Shown: one piece after another, positions 33,465 through 42,227 of the stretch
How the letters are laid out: every line of letters begins with the position of its first letter
Numbering within the stretch: position 1 is the first letter of the stretch
DNA from: Exiguobacterium alkaliphilum 12/1
Lineage (GTDB): Bacteria; Bacillota; Bacilli; Exiguobacteriales; Exiguobacteriaceae
Direction of reading: 5' to 3'
NCBI RefSeq assembly: GCF_000714435.1
Contig: NZ_JJMW01000029.1
Span: 1-64,000, forward strand
Length of the DNA: 64,000 bases
Notes under the pieces: model-generated
Databases searched by the model: none
What the model was told of the DNA's origin: nothing
What the model saw: only the letters and a program-made list of their open reading frames with translations
Translations under genes and position numbers: made by a program

Positions 33465-34106
33465 TCAGAGACACTTGAAACGTCGTGTGGCTGCTGCCAC
33501 GTCCGGCGCCGAAGCGATGGCCGAGATGATGGCGACCCCGTCGGCCCCGTCACGTCGAATCAACTCGACATGTTCAGGCCGAATGCCCCCAATCCCCACA
33601 ATCGGGAGCTCTCGGTACGCCGCCCGCACTTGACGGATGAGCGTCGTCCCGTTCACTTCCCCGGCGTCCGCTTTTGAGTCCGTCGGAAAGATGGGGCCGA
33701 TGCCGACATAGTCCGCATGCACCATCGCCGTCGCCGCTTCTTCGAGCGAATGGACGGAGACACCGAGCCATTTGTCCGCCCCAATCATCTGTCTGACGCG
33801 ACGGGCCGACGCATCTTCTTGCCCGACATGGACCCCGTCCGCGTCGAGCTTCATCGCCAGCTCGACATCATCGTTCACGATAAACGGGACGCCGTACGCG
33901 CGACAAAGTCGAAGCAACGTCCGGGCCACCGCTTCTTTTTGATCTCCATACAGTGCCTCATTTCCTTTTTCGCGAAATTGAAAACATGTGACGCCACATT
34001 GAAGTGCCGTCTCGACCGTCCGGAAGATGTCTTTTGTGTTCGTCGTTCCACAGATGAAGTACAGCTCTAGCTGTTCAGCGAGCTCGGCTCGTCGTGATCG
34101 TTTCAA
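33465..34106 (-). CDS. thiE: Thiamine-phosphate synthase
   Basis: Couples HMP pyrophosphate and thiazole phosphate to thiamin phosphate. The 213-residue TIM-barrel protein shows TCFQFREKG, PFIVNDDVELAMKLDADGVHVGQED and YVGIGPIFPTDSKADA, all standard ThiE motifs, and VGIGGI near the end. A longer frame reaches into thiD, but homologues begin here. TTG 34106, nine bases after GGAGG, gives a normal N-terminus and overlaps the end of thiD by 32 bases. A GTG a few codons earlier is too close to the site. Last thi gene of the operon. Confidence 0.92.
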   Translation of the reverse strand: MKRSRRAELAEQLELYFICGTTNTKDIFRTVETALQCGVTCFQFREKGNEALYGDQKEAVARTLLRLCRAYGVPFIVNDDVELAMKLDADGVHVGQEDASARRVRQMIGADKWLGVSVHSLEEAATAMVHADYVGIGPIFPTDSKADAGEVNGTTLIRQVRAAYRELPIVGIGGIRPEHVELIRRDGADGVAIISAIASAPDVAAATRRFKCL

Positions 34107-34917
34107 GCGTGACACCCTCCTCTCCGTGCATCCCGTACGCCCAATGGTTCGTCGGTCCGTGCCCGGTTCCGATCTCGAGTCCATACGTGATGGCGCTTTG
34201 GATGAACCGCTTTGCCGTCACGGTTGCCTCAATCATCGGACGGCCTTTGGCGAGCTCGGCCGTGAGCGCCGCCGAGAACGTACAGCCAGTGCCGTGCGTG
34301 TCAAGCGTGTCGATACGCGGTGCCGAGACGAGGAAGGCCTCTGACGCCGTCAAGACGAGATCTTCGGCACGTTCACCCTCGAGATGACCGCCTTTTAAAA
34401 CGACGGCCTTCGCACCGAGCGCCAAGATTCGTTCCGCCGCTTCAAGACGGTCTTGGAATGAGCGAATCGTCAAACCCGCCAACACTTCTGCTTCCGGCAC
34501 GTTCGGCGTGACGACGGTCGCGAGCGGCAACAACGCCGTCTTGAGCGCCTCGACAGCCGTGTCTTGAAGCAAAGACGCCCCCCCTTTTGCGATCATGACC
34601 GGGTCGACGACGAGCTGTTTGAACGCATGCCGCTTCACGCCGGAAGCGACGGTCTCGATTCGACTCGCATCGAACAACATCCCGGTCTTGCACGCCTCGA
34701 TTGAAAAATCGGAGCCGATCGCATCGAGTTGTTGCGCGAGCAATTCAGCCGATACCGCTTCGACGCCATGCACACCCCGTGTGTTTTGCGCCGTGACTGC
34801 CGTCAAGACGCTCGTCCCGAATACACCGAGCTCTTGAAACGTCTTCAAATCGGCTTGAATGCCGGCGCCGCCGCCCGAATCAGATCCGGCAATCGTCAAC
34901 ACTTGTGCGCGCTTCAT
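34075..34917 (-). CDS. thiD: Hydroxymethylpyrimidine (phosphate) kinase
   Basis: Phosphorylates HMP and HMP phosphate for ThiE. The 280-residue ribokinase-fold protein begins VLTIAGSDSGGGAGIQADLKTF, the ThiD signature, and has VVDPVMIAKGGASLL and the anion-hole/catalytic DTHGTGCTFSAALTAELAKG at about residue 205. GAGGTGG precedes the ATG, which overlaps the thiM stop by 4 bases. Confidence 0.94.
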   Translation of the reverse strand: MKRAQVLTIAGSDSGGGAGIQADLKTFQELGVFGTSVLTAVTAQNTRGVHGVEAVSAELLAQQLDAIGSDFSIEACKTGMLFDASRIETVASGVKRHAFKQLVVDPVMIAKGGASLLQDTAVEALKTALLPLATVVTPNVPEAEVLAGLTIRSFQDRLEAAERILALGAKAVVLKGGHLEGERAEDLVLTASEAFLVSAPRIDTLDTHGTGCTFSAALTAELAKGRPMIEATVTAKRFIQSAITYGLEIGTGHGPTNHWAYGMHGEEGVTLETITTSRAR

Positions 34918-35702
34918 GACACCACCTCAATCCGGTCACTCGGCAGTTCGACCGCGGTCATCTTCCCAAGCTCGTTCAAGAAATGAATTGGGAAATCGCC
35001 CGATCCCTCGGCACGTGCGGTCGCGAGTTCCCCGCAACGGGCGTATCCGGCGAGCGCCGTCGATGTCGCGGTCATCGCGTCAGCCTCAACCGCAAGAAAC
35101 GCGCCGACGACCGCGCTGAGCAGACAGCCGGTCCCGGTCGTCCGCGTCATCGTTTCGGTTCCTCCTTTGATTTCAATCGTCACGTCCCCGTCGCTGACGA
35201 CATCCGTCTCTCCGGTCATCGCGACGACACAGCGATACCGTTTGGCCGCCTCGCGCGCGACGTCTGTCACGTCTTGCAACGCTTCTCCCGTATCGACCCC
35301 GCGCGCGTGCGCCGTCCGGTCAATCAATGTCGCCATCTCACCGGCGTTCCCCCGGATGACCGTCACCTGCACCTGCTCGAGGATCGCAGTCGCCACTTGA
35401 CGTCGAAACGCCGTCGCACCGACACCGACCGGATCGAAGACGATAGGACGTCCTGCAGCGTTCGCCGCTTGTCCCGCTCGAATCATCGTCCTTTCCGTCG
35501 TCGCATCGAGCGTGCCGATATTCAACACGAGCGCATCGCTCACCGTCGCCATTTCCGCTACTTCCTCGACAGCGGACGCCATGACCGGTGACGCACCGAT
35601 CGCGAGCAATCCGTTCGCCGAGAAGTTGGCGACGACGATGTTCGTAACGTTATGGATGAGCGGCCGCTCGGCCCGTACCTTATCCCACAAATCACGCTTC
35701 AT
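34914..35702 (-). CDS. thiM: Hydroxyethylthiazole kinase
   Basis: Salvages thiazole alcohol by phosphorylating it for ThiE. The 262-residue protein has PLIHNVTNIVVANFSANGLLAIGASPVMA at the N-terminus, VFDPVGVGATAFR and TGTGCLLSAVVGAFLAV, the catalytic loop with its cysteine. The ATG at 35702 follows GGAGGTGA and overlaps the end of tenA by 4 bases; upstream in-frame residues belong to the tenA overlap and are excluded. Confidence 0.94.
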   Translation of the reverse strand: MKRDLWDKVRAERPLIHNVTNIVVANFSANGLLAIGASPVMASAVEEVAEMATVSDALVLNIGTLDATTERTMIRAGQAANAAGRPIVFDPVGVGATAFRRQVATAILEQVQVTVIRGNAGEMATLIDRTAHARGVDTGEALQDVTDVAREAAKRYRCVVAMTGETDVVSDGDVTIEIKGGTETMTRTTGTGCLLSAVVGAFLAVEADAMTATSTALAGYARCGELATARAEGSGDFPIHFLNELGKMTAVELPSDRIEVVS

Positions 35703-36373
35703 CGGCTCACCTCCACCGGTACGTCCCACGTCTCGAGCGTCCAGGCCATCTGCCAAAACGCCACTTCGTAATAACAGCTCTTCAAGAACAACTGACGGTA
35801 ACGTTTGCGTTCGGCTTCTGTCGCTTGCTCGGCCAACAGGTCGAGCCGTTCAATCTGTTCTTCGACGAGTTCGCGGAACCATTCCGACCCATACGTCGCA
35901 ATCCAAGCCGTATAGATCGGATGCTCCGGCTTTGCATCTTTCAATCGTTCGCCAATCTCGTAGTATACCCAGTAGCACGGTAAAATCGCTGCGAGTACGT
36001 CCCCGAGCGTCGGTCCGGCTTGTTGCATGTGCATCGCGTACGCATATGCGGTCGGCGCCGGCTCGAACGTACGTCGCTCTTCCTCGGTCACATCAAGCAT
36101 CGTGAAGAACTCACGATGTAACGCGTGTTCCGCCTCGATCGTGTGGAGCGCGTGTGTCAAAAAACGGCTCGACAGTTCCATATTTTGCGCCACGATTGCC
36201 CCTCTCGCCTGCACTTTCGAAAATTGGTTCAGATAGTATGAGTCTTGCAGAACATAGTGGCGAAACTTCGCCTCGTCGAGCGTCCCTTCGCCGAGTGATC
36301 GGACGAACGGGTGGTCAAAACTCGCTTGGAACAAAGTATCCGCTTCTTGTCGGATGTGTTGGGTGAACGTCAT
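35699..36373 (-). CDS. tenA: Aminopyrimidine aminohydrolase (thiaminase II)
   Basis: TenA hydrolyses aminopyrimidine breakdown products of thiamin to HMP, feeding ThiD. The 224-residue all-helical protein has FRHYVLQDSYYLNQFSKVQ near residue 45 and the catalytic cysteine in AILPCYWVYYEIGERL at about residue 135, with EHALHREF between. It is the first gene of tenA-thiM-thiD-thiE, behind a TPP riboswitch. AAAGGAGGAG precedes the ATG. The gene order shows a salvage-oriented operon. Confidence 0.94.
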   Translation of the reverse strand: MTFTQHIRQEADTLFQASFDHPFVRSLGEGTLDEAKFRHYVLQDSYYLNQFSKVQARGAIVAQNMELSSRFLTHALHTIEAEHALHREFFTMLDVTEEERRTFEPAPTAYAYAMHMQQAGPTLGDVLAAILPCYWVYYEIGERLKDAKPEHPIYTAWIATYGSEWFRELVEEQIERLDLLAEQATEAERKRYRQLFLKSCYYEVAFWQMAWTLETWDVPVEVSR

Positions 36374-36395
36374 GATGAACTCCTCCTTTTGTATG

Positions 36396-36428
36396 AAAAA
36401 ACGCCGCCTCCCATAACGGAAGCGGCGT
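36396..36428 (-). terminator. Riboswitch-controlled terminator before tenA
   Basis: Stem GACGCCGC / GCGGCGT-type arms followed by six T on the minus strand, placed between the TPP aptamer and the tenA ribosome binding site. It is the likely off-state expression platform. Confidence 0.8.
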
Positions 36429-36454
36429 CGGACATACAGCGTGAGAAAAGTCGT

Positions 36455-36551
36455 TTCGCCCACTTCCCTCCGCTAGCGTGAACTAGATCAGGTTCAAAGG
36501 GTCTGGACCTCGTCCATCTCAGCCGCGTCATGCGACTCCCCTAGTGGCAAA
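36455..36551 (-). promoter_or_regulatory. TPP riboswitch
   Basis: The minus strand carries the THI-box conserved blocks in order: CTAGGGGAGTC, GCTGAGATGG, GACCCTTTGAACCTGATCT, AGTTCACGCTAGCG and GGAGGGAAGTGG. These are the aptamer core that binds thiamin pyrophosphate. It lies upstream of tenA-thiM-thiD-thiE with a terminator behind it. Confidence 0.96.
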
Positions 36552-36613
36552 CATTATGAAATTCGGTCGTCTTCGGACACATCATATCAATCTTTCGCTG
36601 AAATAGGAACCCT

Positions 36614-38062
36614 TCAACGCGAGAAGCGACGATTCAATGCCGTTCCCATCTGTGAGAAGCGCTCGATTCCGAGCTTGCGTCGATTCGAGGACGCGAACAC
36701 GTAATAGTCGACTTTTCCCATGAAATACATCAAGCGCAAACCGGCGATAAAGAACGTGATGGTCGTACTGACGGCAAACCCGACGCCGTACCAATCGATG
36801 CCGAGCGGTAGCAGCGCCAGGGTGAAGAGTGCGTTGCCTGTGAAAAACGACAAGTTAACGAATAGTGCCCCGCGCCGGTCCTCAAAATAGAGAAGGAGTA
36901 GCGTCAAGACGAGAATCATCGCGTTCGCGAAAGCGGCGAGCGTCGTCATCCGAAAGATTTGACCGACTTCTTCCGGTACGCCAATCCAGCCGACGAACAC
37001 ACCCGCCATGAGAATGGCGAACAACGTGACGACCCCTTGGCTTCGTCCGAGACGAATCAATTCGTTCTTCAGGACGGTCGTCATCGTCTGTTTCGCCTTA
37101 TCGATTTGATGCAAAGCGCCCCCGTAGTTGATGAGGCCGTAGAACGTGCGATACCGTTCATAAAAGCGTGTCTCGACGGCGACGACGAACAAGAGCTGGG
37201 TCGGGACAATCGTCAAGTAAGACCAGAATACGGCCGTGTCATAGTACGGGTTGAACACGAACGATTCCGCGACGACGGTCCGCCCCTCCCCGAACCAAAT
37301 GATGAAGTTCGTCACCCAAATGCCAAGAACGTACAAGACGCCGATGGCGAACAAATCGGGGTAGAGATCAAAATAGCGGAAATAAGAAAACTCGTTCGTC
37401 GCATAGCGGAGCGGGAACGTCCGTAGCATCGCAAAGAATAAGCCGAACAGCGTGACGAGCATCCCGACCGTGAAGCCGAGCAACAGCTCCAAGCTCGTCG
37501 GGTCCACTAGGATGCGGCTAATCAAGAACACACCGCCAATCGCGATAAAACCGCCGAGTAAAAAGCTGTACGCGATCGCCTGATAAAACTTGGCCGCGCT
37601 CAAAAATAAGAACATGACCCAAATGACGTTAATCGTCATGAACAAGACGAACAAGACGAGCTTATACAAAAAATCGAGCGGTGAAATCATCCAAAAGATG
37701 CTGTACATGATGATTGCTGCGAGCATCGTCACTTTCAGCATTCCGGTAAAGACGGGAAAAATATCGTGTGCTTTCTTCTCGTAAAACAAATCGGCGACGT
37801 AGCGCGTGACGACGAGCTGTTGGAAACTGAACAAGATTTGCGAGAAGATGAACGCATAAGATACCGACAACATAAACAGCGTCCGTTCCTCGAGTGAGAG
37901 CATCGGCATTTGAAACGCCAGCCATTGAATCGTCCCGACGACCAAAATGACGATGAGCCAAGGTCCTGAGGTGACGAGACCGGAGAACGTGTACGCCTTC
38001 AGTCGGGATGAATAGTAGTCTTCTTGAAACAACTTCTGTAACTTAAACCCGATGCCCGCCAT
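36614..38062 (-). CDS. pelG: Pel polysaccharide exporter PelG
   Basis: A 482-residue membrane protein with about twelve hydrophobic helices, of the PelG family (MOP/Wzx-like exporters) that works with PelF in making and moving Pel polysaccharide through the inner membrane. The N-terminus MAGIGFKLQKLFQEDYYSS and the following TFSGLVTSGPWL are characteristic. The ATG at 38062 has GAGGAGGG, and its first 20 bases overlap the end of pelF. It is the last gene of the operon. A basic tail (SSNRRKLGIERF) follows the last helix. Confidence 0.92.
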   Translation of the reverse strand: MAGIGFKLQKLFQEDYYSSRLKAYTFSGLVTSGPWLIVILVVGTIQWLAFQMPMLSLEERTLFMLSVSYAFIFSQILFSFQQLVVTRYVADLFYEKKAHDIFPVFTGMLKVTMLAAIIMYSIFWMISPLDFLYKLVLFVLFMTINVIWVMFLFLSAAKFYQAIAYSFLLGGFIAIGGVFLISRILVDPTSLELLLGFTVGMLVTLFGLFFAMLRTFPLRYATNEFSYFRYFDLYPDLFAIGVLYVLGIWVTNFIIWFGEGRTVVAESFVFNPYYDTAVFWSYLTIVPTQLLFVVAVETRFYERYRTFYGLINYGGALHQIDKAKQTMTTVLKNELIRLGRSQGVVTLFAILMAGVFVGWIGVPEEVGQIFRMTTLAAFANAMILVLTLLLLYFEDRRGALFVNLSFFTGNALFTLALLPLGIDWYGVGFAVSTTITFFIAGLRLMYFMGKVDYYVFASSNRRKLGIERFSQMGTALNRRFSR

Positions 38063-39461
38063 ACTGTTCCCTCCTCGCTTCATAGATTGCTTTATACCGG
38101 TCGACGAACTGTTGCAACCGATAATATTGACGGACGCGTTCGCGGCCGTTCTTGCCGAAGCGCATCCGTTCACGCGGATAATCTATCATCCACTCGATTT
38201 TATCGGCGAGTGCTTCCGGGTGGACAGGCGGCACGATGAACCCGGCTGGACCGAACGGGTCGTCCGAGCGACCGTATAAAAGTTCCGAACAGGCACCGAC
38301 GTCCGTCGCCACCCATGGAATACCGGCAGCCATCCCTTCTAGGACGGCTAGCGGCTGCCCTTCCGAGATGCTCGTCAGTAGCAACAAATCGAACGTCGGT
38401 AACCATTCCTGCACATTCACTTTCCCGACAAGTTCGACATAATCCGTCAGACCGCTCCGTTCAATCAACAACCGACATTCCTCGGCATATTCTTCGTCCT
38501 CATCGAGCGGGCCCATAATCGTCAGTTTAAAGAGACGGCGCCGTTCTTGTAAAATCTTCGCCCCATAAATCATCGTCTTTAAATCTTTAATCGGTACGAC
38601 ACGGACGATGGCCCCGATTTGAAACACGTCGTGCTCGACCGGCTCGATGACCGGACGGATGTGGCGATCGGCGATGCCGTTGGCGATAATCTTCGTCTTT
38701 TCGCTCGGTGCCCCAATCCATTCCTGATATTCACGATTCCGTTCAAACAGCGTAATAATCTCATCGGCCGCATTGTAAGCCTCGCGTGACAAGTGGTGGA
38801 AGAAACGGACCCAGCGCGGCTTGTACGGAGCCGGAATCCAGTAGGACTGAAGAATCTCTTCTTCCCGCTCACGGGAATAAATGCCATGCTCGGTTAATAT
38901 GAACGGGATGCCTTGTGTCTCTTTCATATAGGAGGCGACCATCCCGGCGTAACCGGTCGACACGGAATGGACGAGATCGACGTCGGGGAGCGGCTGATGC
39001 AACACGCGAAGCACCGGCATGTACATGCTTTGCCACATCCAAAAGTAGTCGATGAAAGATCCACCGTTCATCTCTTCAGAATAGGCGGTCTTGACGTTGT
39101 GCCAGAAAAACTCACTGGCGAAAAACGCCTCACTCGAGGGGACTCGCGTCCCGATAATCCCGAGCGCTTGTCGATTCGGACTCTTCAACATCAGCCAATC
39201 CGACAGCTTCCGCTCTTCCTCAGGCGCGAGTTTCATCCGTCCTTTCCCCTTCACACCGGACTCGTTCAAATAGAGATGCGTGATTCCAGACACATTTTCC
39301 GGCAACACATACTTCATGTCCTCGGGACGCTTCACGGTCGGTTGGATGGAGATGATTTGAAACTCCACATCCGGCATCTCTTCAATCAGCGTCTGGGTCC
39401 AACTCGACACCCCTCCGCTCACGTACGGATAACTCCCTTCTAACACGAGTCCAATCTTCAT
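38043..39461 (-). CDS. pelF: Pel glycosyltransferase PelF (GT4)
   Basis: A 472-residue cytosolic GT-B glycosyltransferase that polymerises UDP-activated N-acetyl hexosamine into Pel. The start KIGLVLEGSYPYVSGGVSSW is the PelF signature. PFILTEHGIYSREREEEI, IANGIADRHIRP and the C-terminal nucleotide-binding region LLTSISEGQPLAVLEGMAAGIPWVATDVGACSELLYG follow, with the EGQPLAVLE motif holding the GT4 glutamates. It overlaps the upstream gene by 4 bases and pelG by 20 bases. Confidence 0.94.
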   Translation of the reverse strand: MKIGLVLEGSYPYVSGGVSSWTQTLIEEMPDVEFQIISIQPTVKRPEDMKYVLPENVSGITHLYLNESGVKGKGRMKLAPEEERKLSDWLMLKSPNRQALGIIGTRVPSSEAFFASEFFWHNVKTAYSEEMNGGSFIDYFWMWQSMYMPVLRVLHQPLPDVDLVHSVSTGYAGMVASYMKETQGIPFILTEHGIYSREREEEILQSYWIPAPYKPRWVRFFHHLSREAYNAADEIITLFERNREYQEWIGAPSEKTKIIANGIADRHIRPVIEPVEHDVFQIGAIVRVVPIKDLKTMIYGAKILQERRRLFKLTIMGPLDEDEEYAEECRLLIERSGLTDYVELVGKVNVQEWLPTFDLLLLTSISEGQPLAVLEGMAAGIPWVATDVGACSELLYGRSDDPFGPAGFIVPPVHPEALADKIEWMIDYPRERMRFGKNGRERVRQYYRLQQFVDRYKAIYEARREQYGGHRV

Positions 39462-41305
39462 GGTGTGCCTCCTTCGATGGCAATCTGAGCGTTCGCCGCC
39501 GTCAATGTGACCAAGTAGAGCGGGCGATCCGCTTCCATTTGTTCGACCGTCCCAAAGTCGAACGTACCTGTCTCAAGCGATTGTCCGGACTTGAGCCGGA
39601 CCGTGAAATGCGACGGATTGACGAGCCCTTCGCCTGACAAGTAGACAGTCCCGTCATCAAACGAGACGTTCACGTCCGCCGCTTGGTAGGTGATGAGCTT
39701 TTCCGTCGCGTAATGCTGGGTATACGACTGCAGGTGCGGATAGTTTGTATTCACGTCGTCATTGATTTTTTTCAGACTGGCGAACATCGTGTCCCAGTCA
39801 CGTCCAAGTGCCCGGTCGGGGTCGATAACGTCATCTGGGTGAATGAAGTGCGAGAAGACGCCAAAATTGGCAATCGCGTCGACCATCTGGAAAATCGAAC
39901 CGCGCTCTTCCCCGTAATCGCTCGATACACGTGGAAAGTGGTAGACGTGAGGGTGTGTCTCATCGAACTCGAACTCTTGCACGAAATCCCCGTTCTCTGG
40001 TTCCCCGGTATAAAGCGACGCGATTGTGCGCAGTTCAGGTAACGCTTCAGCGATCGCATCGACGCCGGTCCGATTCAAGGCGTTCGACGGTGGGACGTAC
40101 GATTTGAGCGTCTCAGCCGGGAAATAGTTCGCGAACACGGACTCGGCTTGAAGAAGCGACCGCTTCATCTCGTCTTTATCTTTCCACGGGATATAGCCAT
40201 ACGTCGGGTCAATCGGCTCATCAGCCGTGACGAGGGATTGATGGTTATAGCCATGTAAACCGATTTCTCCACCGCTTGCCAATAACTTACGACCGAAAAA
40301 CAGCATCGGGAATTCGCCTCGTCTAATCAACTCTTCATCGACGAGTTCCATTTCTTCCTCGTACGTGCCAATCATCGCACCGGTGTAAATCAAGTCGTCT
40401 TCTTCGCCCATTCGGAGCATGTCTTCCCACCAATCTTCAGCAAAGAAGTCTTTGACCGATTTGTCGAGCGGCGTCGTCGAGACGTCTTTCATCTTCCCGC
40501 TCATAATCGGAGCCGGAAAGTCATCGATATACATGAGCTTGATGGCAGCCTGTGCGGAGACGAACGCCGGTGGCAACGTGCCGAGCGTTTGGACGAACAG
40601 GCCACGCGTCATCTTTTGATTAGTGATGGTCGTGTTCCAATAGAGCACGTTCCCATCGCCGACCGCATATTCCCAAAGGATAGGAAACCCTTCTGCCGAC
40701 AGTAAGACGTTTGCGTCGTCTGCGATGGCAAAATCGACGACACTGTGGACGAACAGATCTTCCGGTGGATTCAAGTCGACGTAGCCTGGGAAAATCACTT
40801 CCTCGAAATTCAAGCCGTACACGTCCGGCACAAACTCCCCAATCTCTTCAATCCCTGTCAGCTCATTGAAGGCAGCATCTTTAAACCGGTTGCCAAAGAT
40901 GAGGTTGCCGCCTTGCTTTACAAATTGTTTCATCTCGATGAGCGGCCAACGTGTCGTCCGTTCTCCCGTGAAGATGAGAATCGTATATGGCGAGGGCGTC
41001 ACCGTCCCGACTTGTTCCGGTGTGATTTCTTGGACGTCGATTTTCGCATAGCGAAGCCCATATAGGATATTTTCAGCCGTCTGAACGGCCAATTCTTCTT
41101 CGTCACGGACAAGATAGACTTGAAGGCGATGTTGGCCGGTCTGAGCCGTTTCTCCGCCTTGAATCTGGTCAATCTCGATTCGCTGCTCTGCGATACCCGG
41201 CAACAGCGTGTGCAACGAGTGGGTCCGTAAGTATTGAATCGCGCCGACGATGACGAGAAATAAGACGATGAAGAGCGAGAATGAGATTACAGTTCGTTTT
41301 TCCAT
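39458..41305 (-). CDS. pelA: PelA-type polysaccharide deacetylase (DUF2194-like)
   Basis: A 615-residue protein with an N-terminal membrane anchor (about residues 7-25) and an extracytoplasmic body. Residues about 55-260 form a DUF2194/glutamine-amidotransferase-like fold (LIFTGERTTRW, GGNLIFGNRF). The rest looks like a carbohydrate-esterase 4-type deacetylase: MYIDDFPAP supplies the aspartates and LHGYNHQS the HxxxH metal site, with FSHFIHPDDV later. In Gram-positive Pel clusters the deacetylase part of PelA is a separate protein, which this matches; it would partly deacetylate the polymer outside the cell. A C-terminal beta domain ends the protein. Confidence 0.82.
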   Translation of the reverse strand: MEKRTVISFSLFIVLFLVIVGAIQYLRTHSLHTLLPGIAEQRIEIDQIQGGETAQTGQHRLQVYLVRDEEELAVQTAENILYGLRYAKIDVQEITPEQVGTVTPSPYTILIFTGERTTRWPLIEMKQFVKQGGNLIFGNRFKDAAFNELTGIEEIGEFVPDVYGLNFEEVIFPGYVDLNPPEDLFVHSVVDFAIADDANVLLSAEGFPILWEYAVGDGNVLYWNTTITNQKMTRGLFVQTLGTLPPAFVSAQAAIKLMYIDDFPAPIMSGKMKDVSTTPLDKSVKDFFAEDWWEDMLRMGEEDDLIYTGAMIGTYEEEMELVDEELIRRGEFPMLFFGRKLLASGGEIGLHGYNHQSLVTADEPIDPTYGYIPWKDKDEMKRSLLQAESVFANYFPAETLKSYVPPSNALNRTGVDAIAEALPELRTIASLYTGEPENGDFVQEFEFDETHPHVYHFPRVSSDYGEERGSIFQMVDAIANFGVFSHFIHPDDVIDPDRALGRDWDTMFASLKKINDDVNTNYPHLQSYTQHYATEKLITYQAADVNVSFDDGTVYLSGEGLVNPSHFTVRLKSGQSLETGTFDFGTVEQMEADRPLYLVTLTAANAQIAIEGGTP

Positions 41306-42225
41306 GATGTCGTGTCACTCCATTCTTCAAATAACAGCCGATACTCGTACGGCACGTCCTCGAGCGAGAATTGGGTTTGCATCATAAACATGACCGCTTT
41401 CACCTCGGCCCAACGTTCCCGCTCATAATAGAAATCGATGAGCATGAGATGGGCCTCGATGCGTTCCGGGAAGTGATGCACATACTCTTTCAAGATAGCG
41501 AGTTGCTCTTTCGGTCGTTTCGCATCACGATAAATTTCATTCAAATCTTCATATATCCAAGCCGTCGGCGGAAAGAGCGTTTTGGCAATCAACAACTCCT
41601 TCAACCAGGCTTCCCGCTTGTCGGTCAGCATGACCGTCGTAATCAGTTCACTGTGAATCATCCGTTTATAGATGGTGGCGAGCCGGCGAATCGATGCCGG
41701 ATTCCCAAGGTCGTAGTCACGTTTCGCCTGCTTCAATTCTTGTTCGTATTGATCGACCAAAATGTTCATCGTTGCCGCTGCATAATGGACCGTTTCACTG
41801 TCCTTACTCTGCAGACCCATCTGCAAGTACTTCCCTTGTTGGTCAATCGAGTTATTCACGTGCGTCAAAATCGAATGTTTCCGAATCGCCGGGTCTTTTG
41901 AGTTGATGGCATCGGTCAACGGGAGCAAGCTCGCACTCGATTTCGCCTCGTGACGAATCTTTTCATAGTTGACGACCTTGAAGTCGATATATTCATCGTA
42001 GTCTTCAATCAAGCCACTGCGACCGAACCGTTCGGCGAGTCGATAGACAGCATAGACGGCAAGCTCGGCGATGAAAGGTAAAAACAGCCCGAAGCAAAGG
42101 GCTGTCACTGCGACCCCGTAATCTGGGGCTTTCATTCTCCGCTTCAACACAATGAGCAAGGCGAGGGCGAGGATGGCATGAATGACATAGAGGAAAATCC
42201 AAACGGTGCTACTAATCGTTGCCAT
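41287..42225 (-). CDS. pelE: PelE-like membrane/TPR protein
   Basis: A 312-residue protein with two N-terminal hydrophobic helices (about residues 5-25 and 35-60) and a helical repeat region (about 85-300). Text such as LKEYVHHFPERIEAHLMLIDFYYERERWAEVKAVMFMM fits TPR-like repeats, as in PelE. PelE forms a membrane complex with PelD and PelG in other systems. Between pelD and the deacetylase gene, its position matches the known gene order. AAAGGGG precedes the ATG at 42225, and its end overlaps the deacetylase start by 19 bases. Confidence 0.75.
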   Translation of the reverse strand: MATISSTVWIFLYVIHAILALALLIVLKRRMKAPDYGVAVTALCFGLFLPFIAELAVYAVYRLAERFGRSGLIEDYDEYIDFKVVNYEKIRHEAKSSASLLPLTDAINSKDPAIRKHSILTHVNNSIDQQGKYLQMGLQSKDSETVHYAAATMNILVDQYEQELKQAKRDYDLGNPASIRRLATIYKRMIHSELITTVMLTDKREAWLKELLIAKTLFPPTAWIYEDLNEIYRDAKRPKEQLAILKEYVHHFPERIEAHLMLIDFYYERERWAEVKAVMFMMQTQFSLEDVPYEYRLLFEEWSDTTSWKNEL

Positions 42226-42227
42226 AC

